Shown in pieces: positions 1 through 8,871 of a stretch of DNA of 64,000 bases. Every line of letters starts with the position of its first letter. Positions within the stretch are counted from its first letter, which is position 1. Below the pieces are notes generated by a model. It was not told the origin of the DNA and ran no database searches. It saw only the letters and a program-made list of their open reading frames with translations. The translations under genes and the position numbers were made by a program. Source of the stretch: Xiheibacterium sp038325765 (GTDB taxonomy: Bacteria > Myxococcota_A > Polyangia > Nannocystales > Nannocystaceae); the NCBI GenBank assembly GCA_038325765.1, contig JBBQJI010000035.1, positions 16,545 through 80,544 of the forward strand. Direction: 5' to 3'.

Positions 1-1
1 C

Positions 2-262
2 GCGATCGCGACCGAGCTGCGGAAATTCGGCGCCGAGGTCACGATCGAGCCCGACGCCCTCGTGATCCGTCCGCCGCAGGTCCTGCCCAGCGCCACGGTC
101 GCGGTCGACACCTACGCCGATCACCGCATGGCGATGGCGCTCAGCCTCGCGGGCGATGTCGAAATCCGCGATCCGGGCTGCGTCGCCAAGACGTTCCCGC
201 GCTACTTCGAAGAGCTCGCGGCGCTCGGCATGGTCGATCTCCCGGCCCGAGGCCGCGCGTGA
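2..262 (+). CDS. aroA: 3-phosphoshikimate 1-carboxyvinyltransferase (EPSP synthase), C-terminal fragment
   Basis: The gene enters from the left edge, so only the last 86 residues are seen. They carry the EPSP synthase C-terminal signature: an ADHRMAM motif after a DTY, then a conserved Lys in the VAKTFPRYFEEL segment near the end. The enzyme joins phosphoenolpyruvate to shikimate-3-phosphate in the cytoplasmic shikimate pathway for aromatic amino acids. The reading frame is open from the window edge and stops with TGA. The next gene starts about 110 bases downstream on the same strand, but nothing shows they are co-transcribed. The identity is secure because the motif order and the end of the protein match the family. 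Confidence 0.93.
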   Translation, partial: AIATELRKFGAEVTIEPDALVIRPPQVLPSATVAVDTYADHRMAMALSLAGDVEIRDPGCVAKTFPRYFEELAALGMVDLPARGRA

Positions 263-371
263 TCGCCCGTCCCGCAGCGTCGGCGAGCGCACCCGCAGCC
301 TGCCCGTGCATCCCCACGCCCCCAGCACTGGACGGCACGCCCGTGCCCGCGCTATCTCCACCCTTCTGACG

Positions 372-1694
372 ATGAAGCCCGGTGACACCCTGACGGTGAT
401 GGCGGAGTCGCTGTCCAAACACGGCGACGGCATCGCCGTGCACGATGGCGTCGAGATCCACGTCGCCGGCCTGCTGCCGGGCGAGACCGGCGACATCTCG
501 GTCGACTACGTCAGCAAGCAGCGGCCGCGCGCGCACGGCCAGGTGCTCGTCCGCCGCAACACCCACCCGGGACGCCGTCCGGCGCCGTGTCGCCACCACG
601 GTCGCTGCAACGGCTGTGCGCTGATGGACATGGACCTGGCCAGCCAACGCCAGCTCAAGCGCGTCGAGCTCGAGCGCACGTGGGGCATCATGATCGATCG
701 CATGGTCTGCGAGGATCGCGATGGTCGCGGCTATCGCTACTCGAGCAAGCGCGTGTTCGCGGGCAGCCCCGGCCACATCAAGCTCGGTAGCTACATGCGG
801 GGCACCCACAACGTCGCCGACATGCGCGGCTGCCTGGTCGATCACCCTGACATCGCCGAGTGCGCGGACGAGCTCGCCGAGATCGCGAGCGAGCTGGGCG
901 CAGTGCCCTACGACGAGACCGACGGCCACGGCGATCTCCGCTATGCGTGGTTCAAGACCGACGGCAAGGGCCACGTGGTGATCGCGATCATCACCGCCGA
1001 GCCCGTGCACTCATCGGTTCATGAGATCGCTGCGCGCCTGCAACGACCGGCCGGTGTCGCGTGGGGCACCAACGGTGGCGGCGGCAACGACATGCGCGGC
1101 ACCACGCTGCGGCCGCTGCGTGGCCGCCAGTCGGTCGAGATCGATTTCGGCGACATCCGGGCGTACTTCGGCCCGCTGGGCTTCTTACAGCCAAATCCCC
1201 AGATCGCCGCCGCGGCCTACCACGATCTGGTGCGCGTGCCGGCCGGCGGCACGCTGCACGGCAAGGTCGCGCTCGATCTGTACGCCGGCGCCGGTGTCAC
1301 CACACGGCTGCTGCGACGCAACTTCCAGCACGTCGGCGCCTGCGAGTCGTTCCCCGAGAGCGCGCGGGCGCTGGGCTGCGAGCCGATGCTCGTCGAGGAA
1401 TTCCTCGCGGGCATTCTCGCCGATGCCCATCACCTGCATCGCCACCCCGAGCTCGTGATCGCGAATCCGCCGCGGGGCGGCCTCGGCCCGACCGTGTGCG
1501 AGCAACTGTGCGAGCTCACCGTGCCGCGCCTGCATCTGATGAGCTGCGCGCCCGCGTCACTCGTCGACGACCTCCGCCGCCTCACCTCCGGGCCGACCGG
1601 CCGCTACCGCGTCATCGGGGCCCGCGCGTTCGACACGCTGCCGCAGACCAACCACGTCGAGGTCGTCGTGTGGCTGGTCGGCCGCTCCGACTGA
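372..1694 (+). CDS. TrmA/RlmD-family 5-methyluridine RNA methyltransferase with 4Fe-4S cluster
   Basis: 440 residues from the ATG at 372. Residues 1-60 form a TRAM-like RNA-binding domain. Cys73, Cys79 and Cys82 (C-x5-C-x2-C) plus Cys154 match the four ligands of the RlmD (RumA) iron-sulfur cluster. A SAM-binding motif (DLYAGAGV) follows. The catalytic nucleophile is Cys392 in SCAPASL, and a late HVEVVV carries the conserved Glu. Members methylate C5 of uridine in 23S rRNA or tRNA. Odd point: the usual DPPR motif reads NPPRGG. An upstream extension to 156 is open but precedes the TRAM domain and overlaps aroA, so it was not used. Which RNA is the target (U1939, U747 or tRNA U54) cannot be told from the sequence. 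Confidence 0.85.
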   Translation: MKPGDTLTVMAESLSKHGDGIAVHDGVEIHVAGLLPGETGDISVDYVSKQRPRAHGQVLVRRNTHPGRRPAPCRHHGRCNGCALMDMDLASQRQLKRVELERTWGIMIDRMVCEDRDGRGYRYSSKRVFAGSPGHIKLGSYMRGTHNVADMRGCLVDHPDIAECADELAEIASELGAVPYDETDGHGDLRYAWFKTDGKGHVVIAIITAEPVHSSVHEIAARLQRPAGVAWGTNGGGGNDMRGTTLRPLRGRQSVEIDFGDIRAYFGPLGFLQPNPQIAAAAYHDLVRVPAGGTLHGKVALDLYAGAGVTTRLLRRNFQHVGACESFPESARALGCEPMLVEEFLAGILADAHHLHRHPELVIANPPRGGLGPTVCEQLCELTVPRLHLMSCAPASLVDDLRRLTSGPTGRYRVIGARAFDTLPQTNHVEVVVWLVGRSD

Positions 1695-1788
1695 TCGGGG
1701 CCTGCGCCCGTCGCGGGCGCGCTTTGTCATCGGGCCCTTGCGCGACGCCCCTGCCGGCTCGCACACTGGGGTCCTCCCGGAGACGCCC

Positions 1789-2214
1789 GTGACCAGCCCG
1801 CAGAATTTCATCTCGGAAGACACCACCATCAAGGGGAGCATCACCACCGCATCGACGCTGACGGTGGCCGGCGCCATCGAGGGTGACATCAACGCCGGCG
1901 GCGACGTCGAGATTCTCCCCGACGCCAGCGTCAAGGGCGACATCTCCGGGCCCGCGGTCACGATCTCGGGCAGGGTCGAGGGCCGCATCAACGCCTCGGG
2001 CCGCCTGCTCATCACGGCCAAGGGGCTCGTGCAGGGCGACATCGCGGTGCGCTCGCTGCTCATCGAAGAGGGCGGCACGCTGCAAGGCCAGTGCAGCATG
2101 GGTGCCGGTGCACCGACTCGACCGGTCGGAAACGGTCGCACCGCCCTGCCGACGCCGAGCACCACGATGACGCCACCGTCCGCGCCCGTCGCCGCACGCC
2201 TGCCCGAGCGCTGA
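1789..2214 (+). CDS. Bactofilin
   Basis: 141 residues from a GTG at 1789 that has a GGAG about 8 bases upstream; a TTG at 1738 is an alternative. After a short leader (NFISEDTTIKGSI) come repeated beta-helix rungs with the bactofilin pattern of G-D-I/V and hydrophobic residues (for example VAGAIEGDINAGGDVEI and GRVEGRINASG), then a Pro/Thr-rich disordered tail. Bactofilins polymerise without nucleotide into membrane-associated filaments and act in cell shape and polar scaffolding; myxobacteria usually have several. No peptidoglycan hydrolase gene, a common partner, lies next to it here. Confidence 0.85.
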   Translation: MTSPQNFISEDTTIKGSITTASTLTVAGAIEGDINAGGDVEILPDASVKGDISGPAVTISGRVEGRINASGRLLITAKGLVQGDIAVRSLLIEEGGTLQGQCSMGAGAPTRPVGNGRTALPTPSTTMTPPSAPVAARLPER

Positions 2215-2217
2215 TCG

Positions 2218-2246
2218 GCGCCCGCTCGGCCCTTGCCGGCGGGCGC
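2218..2246. terminator. Hairpin between converging genes
   Basis: Arms GCGCCCGC (2218-2225) and GCGGGCGC (2239-2246) pair perfectly, and an inner CGGC/GCCG extends the stem with one bulge and a CCTT loop. It sits in the 45-base gap between the bactofilin stop and the stop of the M11-like gene on the other strand. There is no clear T tract, so it may be a GC-rich bidirectional terminator rather than a classical one. Confidence 0.55.
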
Positions 2247-2259
2247 GTCTCACGTCGGC

Positions 2260-4185
2260 TCAGCGTCGGCGACGGCGCGAGACCACGCCCAGGCCGAGCC
2301 CGAGCAGGGCCAAGCCCTCACCACCGCGGCCGCCGGCACCGCGGCCGCCGGCGTCACAGCTGCAACCCGCGACGTCGTCGTCCAGTCCAGCATCACCCGA
2401 CGTGTCGCCATCACCGGTCTCGTCGGAGGCCCCGCTCATCGCGCCCGTGCTCTCTTCGGCCGTGCCCTCGGCGCCGCCCGAGGTGTCGCCCGCGATCTCG
2501 CGGACCTCGATCGTGACCGGATTGCTGATCCCCTGGTTCGGCCCGTCGCGCACCACGAACCCGAACAGGTAGGTGCCCTCGGGGATGTTGGTGACGCCGT
2601 ACTCGTAGGGCGGATCGAACAGCTTGAAGAGCGGCTGGGCCTCGTCATCCGTGCCGATGATCTGCAGGTAGAGCTCGGCCTCGGTCACGTTGCGATCATC
2701 CATCGCCTCGGCGGTGATGGTGAAGTCGGCGCCGATCGGGAACACGTCGCCGTTGGCGGGATACGTGATCTCGACCGTCGGCGGGACGGTGTCGAGGGGG
2801 TACGGCGCGTCGGCACAGTCGAGGACGCCGACGTTGCCAGCGGCCGAACCGGGCAGGCCACCGCCGTCGCACACCGGCTCGCCGCTGCCACCATCGGGGA
2901 AGGTGACCTCGATGACCGCGTGGGTGTCGAGCATGTCGACGACGGTGAAGGACACCGTGCCCATCGGGTCGGTGAACGTGTCACCGGGCTCCATGAAGTA
3001 CTCGGTGCCGCCGGCGTCGTCGATGCCGGACTCGATGATGTACGGCGATGGCGTGTAGTCGTGGCCCGACGACCAGTGCAGCAGCACGGCGTCGAGACCG
3101 ACATCGACCCCGTAGGGCTGGCGGTACTCGACATAGTAGAAGCGATCCTCGTCGAACGAGGGGAAGCGCAGGGCCTGGGTACCCGCGCACGGCAGCTCGG
3201 TCGGGACCACGTTGAACGTGCCGCTGGCCTGCGTCGTGACGACGTTGCACTCCTCGAGCCAGCCCATGTACGCCTTCTGGGCGACGTTCATGTGGTCGCA
3301 GCCGCCGCCCATCGGATCGTAGGGATCGCCGTACTCGACGTGGGAGCACTGGCCCTCTTCCGTGGGCACCAGCGTGCCGGCCGGGCAGTTCCACGAGTGG
3401 GAGTGGCCCATGCCGTAGTTGTGGCCGATCTCCTGGGCCCGCACGACGCAGCCGAAATTGCCGTTGTACCAGCTGTCCCGCGCCGCGAACTCGACGCTGC
3501 CGACCGACGCGAGCCCGCTCCAGCCGCAGTCGCCGCGCTGCGGGAAGTGCCACATGAACTGGCGATATTCGTCGGGGTCGTGGCCGTTCGCGATGAAGGC
3601 CTGCACGCCCTGATCGGCGATGAACGACGCGCTGCAGCTGCTCGGCTCGCTGATCTCGTAGGGTCCGAAGACGTCGCCGGCGATGGTCTCCTTGCCGTAG
3701 GAGTTCTCGCCGTAGAACACGTTGGTCGAGTCGCCGGCGATGAACATGTCATCCTTCGCCTGCCCGTTCGTGAGGCCCGGCTGGTTCCAGAACAGCAGCA
3801 CCGTGGCGATGCGGCGGTACGGGTAGCGCTCGGGATCGAGGAGCGGCTGGGCCGGCGGCGCGAGGACCTCGAGCTCGTCGAGGGAGAAATCACCCCCCTC
3901 TTCGTGCTCGCCCCACGCCCGCACGCGCGTGTCGTACTCCAGATCGAAGTGCTCGTCGGTGATGAGGTCCATCACCCCGTCGGGCGTGCGCACGTGGTAC
4001 GTGACGCGCGCCGTACCGTCGTCCATCGACGCGATGCGCTTCTCGAACATGCCCTCGACCGAGGGCGCCGTGAGGCCACCGATGCGTGCAAAGGCCGCAT
4101 CGGTGGGACTGTCACCTTCGTGGCACGCAGTGAGGAACACCGCGATGAGCGGCAGGCAGAGCGTGGGGATCCGGGACAACGGCAT
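2260..4185 (-). CDS. Secreted M11 (gametolysin)-like metallopeptidase with MYXO-CTERM anchor
   Basis: 641 residues, with GGAG 9 bases before the ATG. The N-terminus is a lipoprotein-type signal (FLTAC). Residues 251-261 read QEIGHNYGMGH, a QExxHxxGxxH zinc motif as in M11 gametolysin-type enzymes, where Gln replaces the first His of HExxH. Many Cys surround the catalytic domain. A beta-sandwich Ig-like stretch (PPTVEITYPANGD) at about 480-580 is followed by a Thr/Ser/Gly/Asp linker and a MYXO-CTERM tail: CSC motif, a hydrophobic LLGLGLG stretch and five Arg. It is probably exported and sorted to the cell surface. The substrate is unknown. Having both a lipobox-like Cys and a MYXO-CTERM is unusual; the first may simply be a Sec signal. 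Confidence 0.72.
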   Translation of the reverse strand: MPLSRIPTLCLPLIAVFLTACHEGDSPTDAAFARIGGLTAPSVEGMFEKRIASMDDGTARVTYHVRTPDGVMDLITDEHFDLEYDTRVRAWGEHEEGGDFSLDELEVLAPPAQPLLDPERYPYRRIATVLLFWNQPGLTNGQAKDDMFIAGDSTNVFYGENSYGKETIAGDVFGPYEISEPSSCSASFIADQGVQAFIANGHDPDEYRQFMWHFPQRGDCGWSGLASVGSVEFAARDSWYNGNFGCVVRAQEIGHNYGMGHSHSWNCPAGTLVPTEEGQCSHVEYGDPYDPMGGGCDHMNVAQKAYMGWLEECNVVTTQASGTFNVVPTELPCAGTQALRFPSFDEDRFYYVEYRQPYGVDVGLDAVLLHWSSGHDYTPSPYIIESGIDDAGGTEYFMEPGDTFTDPMGTVSFTVVDMLDTHAVIEVTFPDGGSGEPVCDGGGLPGSAAGNVGVLDCADAPYPLDTVPPTVEITYPANGDVFPIGADFTITAEAMDDRNVTEAELYLQIIGTDDEAQPLFKLFDPPYEYGVTNIPEGTYLFGFVVRDGPNQGISNPVTIEVREIAGDTSGGAEGTAEESTGAMSGASDETGDGDTSGDAGLDDDVAGCSCDAGGRGAGGRGGEGLALLGLGLGVVSRRRRR

Positions 4186-4239
4186 GGGGCAGAGGCTCCA
4201 TCTTGGTGGATATCATCGTTTTGTGTCGCGTGGGGCGCC

Positions 4240-4290
4240 CCCCGTGCGATGGGGCGGCCCCGTGCGATGGGGGCCCGGCGTGCGACGGGG
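4240..4290. repeat. Short direct repeats, GTGCGATGGGG unit
   Basis: CCCCGTGCGATGGGG occurs at 4240-4254 and again at 4258-4272, and a decayed copy (GGCGTGCGACGGGG) at 4277-4290. No coding frame is supported here. The function is unknown. Confidence 0.7.
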
Positions 4291-4508
4291 CGCGATGCCG
4301 GCCCGGGTCCGCGCGAGCGATCCGTGTGTCGTCGCACGGATCGCCTCAGCGGATCGCGGGCGAGCGTCGCATCGGCAGTGCGCGCGGGATGCCCGAGCCC
4401 GAGGTGTTTCGCACGACGCCGTCCCATGCGTCGTCGGATCGTGACGCCGCCTCGTCGACAGGTGCTCGGCGCACGCGTGATGCCATCGTGCGGCTCCACA
4501 CTGCACTG

Positions 4509-4552
4509 CGCGTCGCGACGCACGGTTGACGCACGCTGTTCGCGTCGCGACG
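4509..4552. promoter_or_regulatory. Twin 12-bp sites upstream of boxC, candidate operators
   Basis: CGCGTCGCGACG is present at 4509-4520 and identically at 4541-4552. Each contains the perfect palindrome CGTCGCGACG. The copies are 32 bases apart, about three helical turns, so a regulator could bind both on the same face. The downstream copy lies just upstream of the extended -10 of boxC. Binding by a Box-pathway repressor is an inference. Confidence 0.45.
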
Positions 4553-4573
4553 TTTGCTAACTTCGATCGCGGA

Positions 4574-6253
<1,680 letters not shown>

Positions 6254-6323
6254 GATCAACCAAGCTCGCCACGCGACAGCCGTCATCGACAACCCAGGCG
6301 AACGCCAGAGATCACGAACAGAC

Positions 6324-7745
6324 ATGACGACCTCCAACGTCGACCTCAACGGGAAGATCCCCAACAACGTCGGGCTCTCCGACGATGTGAAGCTCCGCCG
6401 GGCCCTCGAGACCTGGCTGCCGCAGTATCTCGAGTGGTGGAACGACATGGGCCCGTCCGACTTCGCGGACAAGCCGGTCTTCCTGCGCACCGCGGTGTCG
6501 GTCGATGCCGGCGGCTGGGCCCACTACGACTACGTGAAGATGCCCGACTACCGCTGGGGCATCTTCTTGGATCCCAACACCGAGGCCGCCACCATCAAGT
6601 GCGGCGACGATGCCGGCGCACCGGCATGGACGGACGTGCCCGGTGAGCACCGCAACACCCTGCGGCGCATCATCGTGACCCAAGCCGACACCGAGCCCGC
6701 CAGCGTCGAGCAGCAGCGCCTGCTCGGCCACATCGCGCCGTCGCTGTACGATCTGCGCAACCTCTTCCAGGTCAACGTGGAAGAGGGCCGCCATTTGTGG
6801 GCGATGGTCTATCTGCTGCACAAATACTTCGGCAAGGACGGCCGCGACGAGGCCGACGAGCTGCTCAACCGCCGCAGCGGCGACCCCGACAAGCCGCGCA
6901 TCCTGGGCGCGTTCAACCAGCCGTGCGACCACTGGCTGTCGTTCTTCGCCTTCACGATGTTCACCGACCGCGACGGCAAGTACCAGCTCGCCGCGCTGTC
7001 GGAGAGCGGGTTCGATCCGCTCGCCCGCACCACGCAGTTCATGCTCACCGAGGAGGCCCACCACCTCTTCGTCGGCGAGACCGGCATGGACCGCATCATC
7101 AAGCGCTCGGCCGAGCTGCAGAAGCTGGACCCCAACGGCGACATCCGCCGCCAGGGCGGCATCGACTTCGACCTCATCCAGCGCACGATCAACTACTGGT
7201 TCACGTACAGCCTCGATCTGTTCGGTGGCGAGATCTCGAGCAACGCCTCGACGTTCTTCGCCAACGGGCTCAAGGGTCGCTATCGCGAGTCGCAGTACGC
7301 CGACCACCGCGCGATCGAGGGCATCTACCGGGTGCCCGTGGTCGAGGGCGGCAAAGTGGTCGAGCAGGACGTGCCCCTGCGCAACGCGATGAACGAGGTC
7401 CTGCGCGACTCCTACATCGCCGACTGCGAGCGGGCGCTCCGCAAGTGGAACCGCACCCTCGAGGCCGCCGGCTCGCCCACGCGGCTCACCCTGCCCAGCC
7501 GCCGGTTCCACCGCCACCAGGGGCTGTACTCCGACCACCGCTTCGACCCGGCAGGAAACCCGATCTCGCAGGGCGAGTACGACGCGAACCTCGGCCGCTG
7601 GCTGCTGGTGCCGGCGGACAACGACTACCTGCTGTCGATCATGAAGCCGGTGTACGAGCCGGGGAAGTTCGCGAACTGGATCGCGCCGCCGAACAAGGGC
7701 ATCGAAGGGCAGGCGATCGAGTTCGAGTACGTTCGGTTGGACTAG
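6324..7745 (+). CDS. boxB: Benzoyl-CoA 2,3-epoxidase, oxygenase subunit
   Basis: 473 residues, the family length. Two Glu/His clusters, EEGRH at 153-157 and EEAHH at 243-247, fit the carboxylate-bridged diiron site of BoxB. The N-terminus (LPQYLEWWNDMGPSDF) and the C-terminus are also characteristic. It adds one oxygen atom of O2 across C2-C3 of benzoyl-CoA, and BoxC then opens the epoxide. The ATG at 6324 gives the standard start. It probably shares a transcript with boxC, 70 bases upstream, and is followed by a strong hairpin. Neither a benzoate-CoA ligase nor a BoxR regulator is visible nearby. Confidence 0.94.
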   Translation: MTTSNVDLNGKIPNNVGLSDDVKLRRALETWLPQYLEWWNDMGPSDFADKPVFLRTAVSVDAGGWAHYDYVKMPDYRWGIFLDPNTEAATIKCGDDAGAPAWTDVPGEHRNTLRRIIVTQADTEPASVEQQRLLGHIAPSLYDLRNLFQVNVEEGRHLWAMVYLLHKYFGKDGRDEADELLNRRSGDPDKPRILGAFNQPCDHWLSFFAFTMFTDRDGKYQLAALSESGFDPLARTTQFMLTEEAHHLFVGETGMDRIIKRSAELQKLDPNGDIRRQGGIDFDLIQRTINYWFTYSLDLFGGEISSNASTFFANGLKGRYRESQYADHRAIEGIYRVPVVEGGKVVEQDVPLRNAMNEVLRDSYIADCERALRKWNRTLEAAGSPTRLTLPSRRFHRHQGLYSDHRFDPAGNPISQGEYDANLGRWLLVPADNDYLLSIMKPVYEPGKFANWIAPPNKGIEGQAIEFEYVRLD

Positions 7746-7783
7746 CCAGGCTCGGGTTGACCCGGGCACGGGCAAGTTCATGG

Positions 7784-7823
7784 AGCAGGGTTGAAGAACG
7801 CTTTGCGTTCTCCAAGCCCTGCT
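7784..7823. terminator. Bidirectional terminator between boxB and bfr
   Basis: AGCAGGGTTG and CAAGCCCTGCT form an outer stem and AGAACGC / GCGTTCT a perfect inner stem around a TTT loop. The right arm ends inside the bfr stop codon. It lies between two converging genes and can serve both. Confidence 0.75.
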
Positions 7824-8292
7824 AGCCATGGATCTGCTGCGCCAGGTAGTGCTTGGCCCCCACCTGCTCGATGAGCTGCAGCTGGGTCTCGAGCCAGTCG
7901 ACGTGCGACTCCTCGGACGCGAGCATCACCTCGAGGATGTCGGCGGAGGTGATGTCGCCCTCGTCGCGGCAGACGCGGATGCCCTTGCGGAAGCGATCGA
8001 CGGCGTCGTACTCCATCTTGAGATCGAGCTCGAACTGCTCTTGCACGGTCTCGCCGACGGTGATCTTGCCGTAGCGCTGCAGGTTGGGCACGCCGTCGAG
8101 GAAGAGGATCCGCTCGATGAGCGAGTCGGCGTGCTTCATCTCGTCGATCGACTCGGCGCGGATGTGGCTCGCGAGCCTCCCGAAGCCCCAGTTGAGGCAC
8201 ATCTTGGCGTGGATGAAATACTGGTTCACTGCCGTCAGCTCGGCGGTGAGTACGTCGTTGAGCGTGTCGATGACTGTGGCGCTGCCCTTCAT
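7822..8292 (-). CDS. bfr: Bacterioferritin
   Basis: 156 residues, normal for Bfr. Glu18, Glu51 and His54 of the ferroxidase centre are in the standard positions, and Met52 (EMKHADSLIERILFL) is the residue that binds heme between subunits, so this is a heme-containing bacterioferritin rather than plain ferritin. It stores iron as a ferric mineral in a 24-mer cage in the cytoplasm. bfd lies 136 bases upstream on the same strand, the classic pair for iron storage and release. It ends at the bidirectional hairpin shared with boxB. Confidence 0.97.
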   Translation of the reverse strand: MKGSATVIDTLNDVLTAELTAVNQYFIHAKMCLNWGFGRLASHIRAESIDEMKHADSLIERILFLDGVPNLQRYGKITVGETVQEQFELDLKMEYDAVDRFRKGIRVCRDEGDITSADILEVMLASEESHVDWLETQLQLIEQVGAKHYLAQQIHG

Positions 8293-8428
8293 TGCGAGGG
8301 CAAGCTAGCACGATCGCAACGCGGCTCGTCGACGGGCAACGACGCGCGCGTGCGCGGTGCGTGGCGCCGCCGCCCGCGGTGCCCATCGAAAATGGAATTC
8401 GTGTGCGGCCTAGCGGCCACCGCAGCGC

Positions 8429-8629
8429 TCAGCGACGGACTGGGGCGTCGGACTGGCCGCGCGCCGAGCTGCCGTTGCCGACGATGAGCTCGTGGATCTG
8501 CTGCACGCAGGCTCCGCATCCAGTGCCCGCCTGGCAGGCCTGGGCGATGCCCTTGATCGTGCAGTTGCCCCGACGGATCTCGGAGAGGATGGTGCGGCTC
8601 GACACGGCTTTGCACAGACAGACGATCAT
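8429..8629 (-). CDS. bfd: Bacterioferritin-associated ferredoxin
   Basis: 66 residues. Cys4 and Cys6 (CLC) with Cys38 and Cys41 (CGAC) form the C-x-C / C-x2-C ligand set of the BFD-type [2Fe-2S] domain. Bfd docks on bacterioferritin and reduces its iron core so that iron can leave. The ATG start gives MIVCLCK, the usual N-terminus. The extra residues after the domain (NGSSARGQSDAPVRR) are probably disordered. A perfect Fur-like inverted repeat lies 15 bases upstream of the start and likely represses the gene when iron is plentiful. Confidence 0.93.
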   Translation of the reverse strand: MIVCLCKAVSSRTILSEIRRGNCTIKGIAQACQAGTGCGACVQQIHELIVGNGSSARGQSDAPVRR

Positions 8630-8643
8630 GGCGGTGCTCGCTT

Positions 8644-8703
8644 GGTTTTGAAAACGACTTTCAAAACCACATCCTATGTAGCGTGCCGTGAACCGTCCTG
8701 CAA
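8644..8703 (-). promoter_or_regulatory. bfd promoter with Fur-like operator
   Basis: The inverted repeat GGTTTTGAAA (8644-8653), ACGAC, TTTCAAAACC (8659-8668) has 10-bp perfect arms. Its core TGAAAAC G ACTTTCA resembles the 7-1-7 Fur box. Upstream on the minus strand, TTGCAG (8698-8703) and TACATA (8675-8680), 17 bases apart, make a plausible sigma-70 promoter whose start point would fall within the operator. The region is strikingly AT-rich for this genome. Which Fur-family protein binds is inferred from the bfd context. Confidence 0.6.
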
Positions 8704-8800
8704 GCCCTGCGTTGCGGTCGCCCGGCCAAGGCCGCGCCCGCGGCGCAGGGCTTGACGGCCCTGGCCCCCTCCCCGTTTCGGCTGCTCCGGACGCGAGAAA

Positions 8801-8837
8801 CCCGGCTCCGCGGACGCTGGAGCGTCCGTCGGGCCGG
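8801..8837 (-). terminator. Hairpin after the subtilase gene
   Basis: CGGACGC (8811-8817), TGGA, GCGTCCG (8822-8828), with an outer CCCGG/CCGGG. On the minus strand the stem is followed by GTTTCTC, a weak T-rich run, 35 bases or more beyond the subtilase stop. It is a likely terminator. Confidence 0.45.
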
Positions 8838-8871
8838 GTCCTCGGAGCCACGCGGGCCGGAGCCCGTGCGA

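Larger units (their letters stand above)
4186..4573. promoter_or_regulatory. Divergent intergenic region between the M11-like gene and boxC
   Basis: 388 bases without a gene. On the minus side, TATCCA (4207-4212) is a -10-like hexamer 21 bases before the peptidase start. On the plus side, an extended -10 (TG, one base, TAACTT; 4555-4563) lies 10 bases before the boxC ATG at 4574. The middle holds short direct repeats (4240-4290) and two copies of a palindrome-containing 12-mer (4509-4520 and 4541-4552). Confidence 0.5.

Noticed and set aside
2233..4560. 775-codon plus-strand frame over the M11-like gene
   Set aside because: The minus strand carries a signal peptide, zinc motif and MYXO-CTERM; the plus frame is a shadow.
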